Assembly: GCF_002395745.1 (NCBI RefSeq) | Contig: NZ_DGUN01000027.1 | Coordinates: 1-64,000, forward strand | From: Fibrobacter sp. UBA4309 | Lineage (GTDB): Bacteria > Fibrobacterota > Fibrobacteria > Fibrobacterales > Fibrobacteraceae | Length of the DNA: 64,000 nt | Direction of reading: 5' to 3' | In this document: piece by piece, positions 58,991 through 64,000 of the stretch | Layout: every line of letters starts with the position of its first letter | Numbering within the stretch: position 1 is the first letter of the stretch | Program-made: the position numbers and the translations under genes | Notes under the pieces: model-generated | Told to the model about the DNA's origin: nothing | What the model saw: the letters and a program-made list of their open reading frames with translations, nothing else | Database searches by the model: none

Positions 58991-59065
58991 TGGACGGTAC
59001 TGGATTTGAACCAGTGACCTCTGCCGTGTGAAAGCAGCGCTCTAAACCAACTGAGCTAACCGTCC
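58991..59065 (-). tRNA. tRNA-Val (anticodon CAC)
   Basis: 75-base cloverleaf on the minus strand: acceptor GGACGGT/ACCGTCC with discriminator A, D-arm GCTCAGTTGG...GAGC, anticodon arm CTGCT-TTCACAC-GGCAG with CAC at 34-36 (one G-U pair closes the stem), and T-arm ACTGG-TTCAAAT-CCAGT. CCA is not encoded. It reads GUG codons. Confidence 0.93.
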
Positions 59066-59106
59066 AATGCGAGTGCAAATATATAAAAGGTGTTGCGGGT
59101 TGTCAA

Positions 59107-59275
59107 GGGGGGGGGCCGCTGCGCGGCAGTTACGAGTTCTAAGTTCTGAGTTTCTAGGGCCACTTCGTGGCAGCTCTAAGTTACTAGAATTTCCATTTCC
59201 AAGAAGCTTCTTGGAAATGGAAATTCTAGTAACTCGTAACTATTAACTATCAACTAGTAACTGCGGCTATGCCGC
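59107..59275. repeat. Composite repeat element: G9 run, small hairpins, heptamers and a long palindrome
   Basis: Nine G (59107-59115), then a GCCGC/GCGGC hairpin, then three AGTTnnn heptamers (59128-59148), then a GCCAC/GTGGC hairpin, the 56-bp palindrome (59179-59234), five nAACTnn heptamers (59230-59264) and a CGGC/GCCG hairpin at the edge of the EIIA stop. AGTTAC and GTAACT ends make the whole element roughly symmetric. No coding content is seen. Confidence 0.8.
59179..59234. repeat. Perfect 56-bp palindrome
   Basis: Symmetric about 59206/59207: each arm runs AGTTACTAGAATTTCCATTT then CCAAGAAG. All 28 positions pair. It may form a cruciform in DNA or a very stable RNA hairpin. Confidence 0.97.
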
Positions 59276-59740
59276 CTACAAGTACTTGTCTTCGGCGGCG
59301 CGGAGAGTCGTGATGAACTCGGCCGGAGTTTTCGCGGCGATGAGGTCCTTGCGGACGTTTCCGTCGGCTAGGAGGCGGCTGACAGAAGAAAGGGCCTTGA
59401 GGTGCGGACCGACGGTGTTGCCCGGGCTCACGATGAGGATGAGCAGGTAGACCGGTTCGCCATCGAAAGACTGGAAGTCCAGGCCTTTCTCGACAGTGGC
59501 GGCGACCATGCACATGCGGTCAACATAGTCAATCTTGGCGTGTGGCACGGCGAGTCCGCAACCGATACCCGTGGAACGGCTCTGTTCGCGGTTCCATACG
59601 GCTTCAAAAATTTCGTCCCTGTGTTCCAGTTTGTAGGCGCTGCAAAGGGTGTCGACCAGCTCGTTCAGGATAGCTTCCTTGGTTTCGCTGGCAGAGTTGA
59701 TAAGAATGCAATTATCCACAAATCTTTCAGAAAGACGCAT
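59276..59740 (-). CDS. PTS EIIA (PtsN-like, fructose/nitrogen family)
   Basis: 154 aa. EIIA fold with the phosphorylation site His67 in GIGCGLAVPHAKIDYV; LILIVSPGNTVGPHLKALSSVSRLL and an alpha-beta end follow. Such stand-alone EIIA proteins act in regulation (potassium, nitrogen or virulence) rather than uptake. No EI, HPr or EIIB/C gene is nearby. The start ATG at 59740 follows AAGGAAT. Its stop lies at the edge of the composite repeat. Confidence 0.92.
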   Translation of the reverse strand: MRLSERFVDNCILINSASETKEAILNELVDTLCSAYKLEHRDEIFEAVWNREQSRSTGIGCGLAVPHAKIDYVDRMCMVAATVEKGLDFQSFDGEPVYLLILIVSPGNTVGPHLKALSSVSRLLADGNVRKDLIAAKTPAEFITTLRAAEDKYL

Positions 59741-59775
59741 AATGATTCCTTTTCTTTTGGCAACTAAATATTGTA

Positions 59776-59812
59776 GAAAAAAATAAGCCTTTTTGGGAGT
59801 CCAAAAAGGCTT
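59776..59812 (-). terminator. Terminator of aroD (works in both directions)
   Basis: AAGCCTTTTTGG and CCAAAAAGGCTT form a perfect 12-bp stem around GAGT, followed on the minus strand by ATTTTTTT and on the plus strand by TTG. Confidence 0.9.
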
Positions 59813-59829
59813 TTGTAATATGAAAATAT

Positions 59830-60603
59830 TTAAAATTGACGATATTTCGTTAAAAAATCACACAAATCTGCTTGTGAATAGATGATTTCGAACTTGTCCA
59901 GGGCCTTTCTGGATGTCATGACATCGATTTGTCCGGGAGCCTGGACGGAGTCGATGGCGGCATAGGTGAGGTTCGCTCCTTCCTTGAGGGACCAGAGCCT
60001 GCTTATCCTGCCCGTTTCTCCCATTCCGAACGCCCCGAAAAGTTCGAAGTACTTGGAGTACTTCTTTATAAACTTGTACAGGCGGTCGCAGTCTGTAGCG
60101 CTGTTGCTCATGGCGGCGATTTTCAAGCCGTCGGCCTTGACGCGGCGCAAGTCGTCGACAAGCGTCTTGAGCTCCATATCGTTCGGGATACGAACAAAGT
60201 TGTGCTCGGAAACGAGGATGCGGGTACCCCTTGCTGCAGCGAGTTTCTTGAGTTCCGCGAACTGGGCGAGGCAATCGCGTTCCAGGTCAAGCCATTCCGG
60301 GATTTCGGCGACGTCGAGGATTTCTTTCCACAGGGCGGGCCTGGCGACGGCCTGGGCGTCGGGAAACTGGCCCCCGTCCCGCTTGAGGCGGATGGTCCCG
60401 ATCTGCATGGCGTGTGGTGCCACCTTGCGTACGCGCGAAGAAAGCTCCGGCCATTCGGAAGGCTTGAAGAAGTCGTAGCGGATCTCGATGGCGTTGCAGG
60501 CCTGCAAATCCATGAATACCGGATTCAGGGAATCCGCTTCGATGGCCTCGAGGACAGTCTTGTCCACCAGTCCGACCAGAAATTTCTCGTTGCTCTTTGG
60601 CAT
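59830..60603 (-). CDS. aroD: Type I 3-dehydroquinate dehydratase
   Basis: 257 aa. Shikimate-pathway enzyme that makes 3-dehydroshikimate through a Schiff base. Catalytic Lys161 lies in DGLKIAAMS and His134 in LVSEHNF, with the N-terminal Glu40 in AIEIRYDFF. The C-terminal SRLWSLKEGANLTYAAIDSVQAPGQIDV matches the ASAPGQI motif of the family. It is more divergent than enterobacterial AroD, but every catalytic residue is kept. Together with trpE it shows aromatic amino-acid synthesis. Single-gene unit with its own terminator. Confidence 0.9.
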   Translation of the reverse strand: MPKSNEKFLVGLVDKTVLEAIEADSLNPVFMDLQACNAIEIRYDFFKPSEWPELSSRVRKVAPHAMQIGTIRLKRDGGQFPDAQAVARPALWKEILDVAEIPEWLDLERDCLAQFAELKKLAAARGTRILVSEHNFVRIPNDMELKTLVDDLRRVKADGLKIAAMSNSATDCDRLYKFIKKYSKYFELFGAFGMGETGRISRLWSLKEGANLTYAAIDSVQAPGQIDVMTSRKALDKFEIIYSQADLCDFLTKYRQF

Positions 60604-60682
60604 GGCCGAAATATAGCAACTGAGGATGACCGCCCGTCCAAGATTTTTCTAAATTAGGGAACAAAACAGAAGGAAGCTTTTT

Positions 60683-61264
60683 ATGGCCGATTGCGAAGAT
60701 AAGAACGAAAAACAGTCTCCCGAACTGATGAAGAAAGCCGAGGATTTTCTTGCCTCGAAGCGCCGCATTTTCTTGTGGGGCGGTGTTGACGACGAAAGCG
60801 CCGAACGAATCGTGAAGCAGTTGCTGTACCTGGATTCCCTGAATCACGAAGACATCGTTTTCTTTATCAATAGCCCGGGCGGAGTCATTTCGAGCGGCCT
60901 CGCTATTTACGACTGCATGAACGCCATCCAGAGCGACGTGGTCACGGTGTGTTGTGGCCAGGCGGCTTCTATGGGTGCCGTCTTGCTGACCGCCGGTGCA
61001 AAGGGCAAGCGTGTGGCATGGCCCAACGCCCGCATCATGATTCACCAGCCGCTTATTCACGGCGAGATTGTCGCTCCGGCGAGCGACATCCAGATCCAGG
61101 CCGAAGAAATGCTGCGCATCCGCGGCATCACGGGAAAGATTCTGGCCGAAACGAGCGGACACACGATTGAAGAAATCGACCGCGATACTGAACGCGACAA
61201 CTTCATGAGTGCCGAAGAAGCCAAGGCGTACGGCCTTGTGGACAAAGTCGAGAGCCTTGTCTAA
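60683..61264 (+). CDS. clpP: ATP-dependent Clp protease proteolytic subunit
   Basis: 193 aa. Catalytic Ser96 (GQAASMGAV) and His121 (ARIMIHQP) are present, and the third residue, Asp, is expected near 170 in DRDTERDNFMSAEEAKAYGLVD. It forms the tetradecameric chamber with ClpX/ClpA and degrades tagged proteins in the cytoplasm. No clpX follows; ftsY does, overlapping by one base (TAATG). A TAAATT box is at 60651-60656. Confidence 0.95.
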   Translation: MADCEDKNEKQSPELMKKAEDFLASKRRIFLWGGVDDESAERIVKQLLYLDSLNHEDIVFFINSPGGVISSGLAIYDCMNAIQSDVVTVCCGQAASMGAVLLTAGAKGKRVAWPNARIMIHQPLIHGEIVAPASDIQIQAEEMLRIRGITGKILAETSGHTIEEIDRDTERDNFMSAEEAKAYGLVDKVESLV

Positions 61265-62181
61265 TGGGTCTGTTATCTACAATTAAGCAGGGTCTTGCCA
61301 AGACGCGTGACGCCCTCGTGGGCGAACTGAAGGGCATTGTCGGTGTCGGGAAAATTACGGACGACACCCTCGAAGAACTCGAAGAACACCTGATCAAGGC
61401 CGACGTGGGCGTCGAGGCCGCCTTCCTATTGACGGACGCCCTGCGCGAGCAGGCTTTGGGGAAATCCCTCACGACAGAGCAGGTCCTCGATATCATGAGG
61501 GGCGAGGCGGAACGCCTGCTGAAAGACCCGCCGCCGTTCGAACTCAAGGGCAAACCTCACGTGGTGCTCGTCATCGGCGTGAACGGGGCGGGCAAGACTA
61601 CCACCATCGGTAAGCTCGCCGCGCGCTTGATTGGCGAAGGCAAGAAGGTGATGATTGCCGCTTGCGATACTTTCCGCGCGGCGGCGATTGACCAGCTCGA
61701 AACCTGGGCGCAGCGCAGCGGAGCCGAATTCGTGAAGCACCAGGAAGGTTCCGATCCGGCTGCGGTAGCCTTTGACGCCTGCAATGCCGCTGTCGCCCGA
61801 GGCTGCGATGTCGTCCTGGTCGATACGGCCGGACGTCTCCACAACAAGGATTACCTGCTCGAAGAACTCAAGAAGATTGTCCGCGTCATCAAGAAGGTGA
61901 ATCCGGAAATGCCGCAGGACATGTGGCTCGTGATTGACGGCAATACAGGACAGAATACCATTAACCAGACGAAACTGTTCAACCAGAGTTTCCCGCTCAC
62001 GGGAATCGTGGTCACGAAGCTTGACGGAACCGCGCGTGGCGGAGCCGTACTTTCTATCGCGAGCTCGCTGCAGATTCCCATACGTTGGGTCGGCATGGGC
62101 GAACGCATCGACCAGCTGGTGCCTTTCAGCAAGGCCGAGTATGTAGAAGGGCTTTTCGAAAACGCCCTGGAAGAATCGTAA
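61264..62181 (+). CDS. ftsY: Signal-recognition-particle receptor FtsY
   Basis: 305 aa, NG-domain form without the long acidic A domain of E. coli FtsY. The N-domain helices are followed by G1 GVNGAGKTTTIGKLA, DTFRAAAIDQLETWA, G3 DTAGRLHNKDYLLEELKK, G4 TKLDGTARGGAVLS and the closing RWVGMGERIDQLVPFS. It docks ribosome-SRP complexes at the inner membrane. The gene overlaps clpP by one base. Confidence 0.97.
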   Translation: MGLLSTIKQGLAKTRDALVGELKGIVGVGKITDDTLEELEEHLIKADVGVEAAFLLTDALREQALGKSLTTEQVLDIMRGEAERLLKDPPPFELKGKPHVVLVIGVNGAGKTTTIGKLAARLIGEGKKVMIAACDTFRAAAIDQLETWAQRSGAEFVKHQEGSDPAAVAFDACNAAVARGCDVVLVDTAGRLHNKDYLLEELKKIVRVIKKVNPEMPQDMWLVIDGNTGQNTINQTKLFNQSFPLTGIVVTKLDGTARGGAVLSIASSLQIPIRWVGMGERIDQLVPFSKAEYVEGLFENALEES

Positions 62182-62191
62182 CGGGGCTAGA

Positions 62192-62584
62192 ATGGGTTGC
62201 AGAACGCTCGCTTTCGCATGGATGTCCGGCTTGCTGTTGACGCTTGCCGCCTGCGGAGGTGACGCCCCGTCTGTCGACGAGAATTTTGTTGAGACGTTCG
62301 TGGAATTGCGCGTTGCCGAACAGATGTACGGGACGGAATCGCCCATGGCGCGCCTTGCCCGCAGCAAGACTCTTGAAAAGCACGGCTATACCCGTGAAAC
62401 CTTTTTGGCCGTGTCGGACAATATCTTGAACGATCCGCATTACTGGATGCCGTTCCAGAAACGCGTCACGGACAGGATAGATTCCGTTCTCAATCCGGAA
62501 GCCTACAAAAAAATGAAGGAAGAAGAAGCGGCGAAGGCCGCCGCCAAGAAGCTCAAGAAGCCAAGGGGAGAGAAAATACAATGA
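62192..62584 (+). CDS. DUF4296-like lipoprotein
   Basis: 130 aa with a lipobox (LTLAACGGD). The mature part ENFVETFVELRVAEQMYGTE, RLARSKTLEKHGYTRETFLAVSDNILNDPHYWMPFQKRVTDRIDSVL matches the pattern of DUF4296 proteins of FCB bacteria. The C-terminal tail is Lys/Ala-rich. Function unknown. The stop overlaps the next ATG (ATGA), so it is co-translated with a thioredoxin-fold protein. Confidence 0.72.
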   Translation: MGCRTLAFAWMSGLLLTLAACGGDAPSVDENFVETFVELRVAEQMYGTESPMARLARSKTLEKHGYTRETFLAVSDNILNDPHYWMPFQKRVTDRIDSVLNPEAYKKMKEEEAAKAAAKKLKKPRGEKIQ

Positions 62585-63057
62585 TGTCCCGTCTTTCCAC
62601 GTTGCTGTGCTGCGTCCTTCTGGCTGTGACTACGGGACTTGCCGCCCCTGCAAAGCCCAAGCTGGTTCACTGGATGGGCTATTCCGAGGCGCTTGAGAAG
62701 GCGAAGAACTCTGCCAAGCTGGTTTTTGTCGACCTCTATGCGGACTGGTGCGTCCCTTGCCGCGTGATGGATGCGAACGTCTACTCCGACCCGACCGTGG
62801 CCTCGATTCTGAATACCAGGTTCTATCCCGTAAAGCTGAACACGGATTCCCAGGACACGATTATGTGCGACGGCCAGAAGAAAACGGTGCAGGAATGTTA
62901 TTTCCAGGTGTGGGAACTGCATGCGTTGCCCGCCTTCGTGTTGATTGCCCCGAAAGGTCTTTCTATATTGACAGTAACGGATTCCATGAGCCCCCAGGAG
63001 CTGCAGATGCTGTTGCTGCAGTTCCTTGACAAAGAGAAGGAGTGGATAGAACGATGA
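62581..63057 (+). CDS. Periplasmic thioredoxin-fold protein
   Basis: 158 aa with a signal peptide (AVTTGLAA). The active site is WCVPC in VFVDLYADWCVPCRVMDANVYS, with a cis-Pro in ELHALPAFVLIAP. Two further Cys (MCDGQKKTVQECYF) are extra to the family. It resembles the C-terminal domain of DsbD or DUF255-like proteins and probably reduces disulfides in the periplasm. It overlaps both neighbours. Confidence 0.87.
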   Translation: MMSRLSTLLCCVLLAVTTGLAAPAKPKLVHWMGYSEALEKAKNSAKLVFVDLYADWCVPCRVMDANVYSDPTVASILNTRFYPVKLNTDSQDTIMCDGQKKTVQECYFQVWELHALPAFVLIAPKGLSILTVTDSMSPQELQMLLLQFLDKEKEWIER

Positions 63058-64000
63058 ACGACCAGGTTTTACTCTACTTGCAGATTGCGTTCTGGGTGCT
63101 CGTCTTTTTGTTGGTCCTCTGTTATTGCCTTTTTCCGCTGTCATTGCCTTTCGTGAGCGAACTTTTCAAGCGCCGCCACCGCCATATCGACAAGAATTTT
63201 GAATTGCCGATGGTGACGCTCCTGATTTCTGCCTATAACGAAGAGGCGGTTATCGAACGCAAGATAAAGAACATCCAGGAAATCGATTACCCCAAGGAAA
63301 AGCTGGAAGTCTTGATTGGCGACGACGGTTCCGCCGATGCGACTGCCGAAATCGTGGCGCGGTATGCCGATCAGGGAATCACCTTGGTCAAGGCCCCGAA
63401 AAACGCCGGCAAGGCGGCGATGCTCAACCGTCTGCAGAAACTGGCTCATGGCGAAATCCTCGTGTTCTGCGATGCGAATACGATGTTCTTCCCGAATGTG
63501 ATCCGCAAGCTGGTCGCCCCGTTCTGCGATACAAAAATCGGTTGCGTCTGCGGACACCTGATTCTTTCGGACAAGAGCGGTAGCGTCCTTGGCCGCGGCG
63601 AAAGTTCGTATTGGGATCTGGAATCCGAGATAAAGAAGTTCGAAGGTGTCCTGGACCGCCTGATAGGCGGCAATGGCGCCCTGTACGCTATCCGCAGGGA
63701 ACTCTATACGGAACTGCCCGTGAAAAAGAGCGTCATGGACGACTTCTTCATTACGACCAAGATTTTGCAGAAAGGTTATTTCTGTACGTTCGTCCCGAGC
63801 GCAATCGGTACGGAACAGACCTCGAAAGAAGGCGGTGGCGAATACCGCCGCAAGGTGCGTATCGGCCGCGCGAATTTCAATTACCTGTTCTCTTACCTGC
63901 CGCTGCTGAATCCGTTCAGGCCCCTGCTCGCCTATCTGTTCCTTTCGCACAAGCTTCTGCGCTGGTTCTCCCCGCATATCCTGATTCTGCTCTTTATTAT
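63054..64000 (+). CDS. GT2-family membrane glycosyltransferase (3' end outside window)
   Basis: The first ~315 codons are visible. One N-terminal membrane helix (about 8-33) is followed by a GT-A domain with LLISAYNEEAVIERKIKNI, EVLIGDDGSADATAEI (DxD-like DDG), LVFCDANTMFFPNVI, GNGALYAIRREL and VMDDFFITTKILQKGY (the catalytic D of the D,D,D,QxxRW type; RRKVRIGRANF follows). The C-terminal membrane region begins near the window edge. It resembles cellulose/hyaluronan-synthase-like polymer synthases. The substrate is unknown. It overlaps the thioredoxin-fold gene by four bases. Confidence 0.9.
   Translation, partial: MNDQVLLYLQIAFWVLVFLLVLCYCLFPLSLPFVSELFKRRHRHIDKNFELPMVTLLISAYNEEAVIERKIKNIQEIDYPKEKLEVLIGDDGSADATAEIVARYADQGITLVKAPKNAGKAAMLNRLQKLAHGEILVFCDANTMFFPNVIRKLVAPFCDTKIGCVCGHLILSDKSGSVLGRGESSYWDLESEIKKFEGVLDRLIGGNGALYAIRRELYTELPVKKSVMDDFFITTKILQKGYFCTFVPSAIGTEQTSKEGGGEYRRKVRIGRANFNYLFSYLPLLNPFRPLLAYLFLSHKLLRWFSPHILILLFI

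Noticed and set aside
59107..59275. CRISPR array or integron-type site at the composite repeat
   Set aside because: Repeats are 7 bases and degenerate, with no regular spacers; there is no cas or integrase gene nearby.

Overview
The window looks like chromosomal DNA of a Fibrobacter (phylum Fibrobacterota, FCB group). The clearest markers are a FISUMP-type 'Fibrobacter succinogenes major domain' protein (50427-51086), a TIGR02147-type regulator paired with a lipoprotein (25935-28408), many lipoproteins with Ser/Asp-rich linkers, secreted plant-cell-wall proteins (CE2-like and CE1-like esterases, an expansin-like protein) and a Bacteroidota-style Ig-like lipoprotein with a GGPxDxxPP motif after the lipobox. 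No phage, insertion sequence or CRISPR array is visible. Genes are dense and many overlap by ATGA or TAATG, so several operons are clear.

Layout. 1-1409 (-): trpE (cut by the window edge) behind a textbook Trp attenuator with a WW leader peptide. 1480-3265 (-): ArsR/SmtB zinc-type sensor plus a His/Cys-rich permease with a C-terminal HMA domain. 3431-13345 (+): purA, a Crp/Fnr regulator, PASTA protein, TPR lipoprotein, DUF4292-like lipoprotein, a large M6-protease-like secreted protein without its zinc site, and a SUMF1-fold lipoprotein. 13383-22499 (+): NlpE-like lipoprotein, LytTR response regulator, signal peptidase I, Ig-like lipoprotein, exonuclease-DinG helicase fusion and a Helicase_C_3-type protein. 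22503-28408: divergent cytochrome c and CE2 esterase, diguanylate cyclase, lipoprotein, and the TIGR02147/lipoprotein pair. 28559-34299 (+): ispA, dxs, TrmH-family methyltransferase, pyrF and a TPR-like protein. 34303-36074 (-): MCE/MlaD protein with a small periplasmic partner. 36157-42949 (+): M18 aminopeptidase, then a GtrA / FAD-oxidoreductase / two GT-C glycosyltransferase cluster. 43044-45858: two BatC/BatE-like TPR proteins, a hairpin-repeat array and an expansin-like protein. 45873-51086: Y-family polymerase with a YolD-like partner, then a CytX-like permease, pyridoxamine kinase, radical SAM protein and FISUMP protein. 51154-54145: coiled-coil protein, EF-G/TetM-like GTPase and Vat-like acetyltransferase. 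54178-60603 (mostly -): DUF58, Hsp20, CE1 esterase, TolC, tRNA-Val(CAC), a repeat element, PtsN-like EIIA and aroD. 60683-64000 (+): clpP, ftsY, a lipoprotein, a thioredoxin-fold protein and a GT2 (cut by the edge).

The main points beyond ordinary annotation are: (1) the trp attenuator; (2) a recurrent TATATT box placed 6-7 bases before the start codon, which predicts many leaderless mRNAs; (3) dispersed repeats that have entered reading frames in frame (52588 in the GTPase, 43836 in a TPR protein); (4) at least five loci of degenerate 7-base tandem repeats, one of which supplies a start codon and another of which flanks a perfect 56-bp palindrome. All product names come from reading motifs by eye; no database search was possible.
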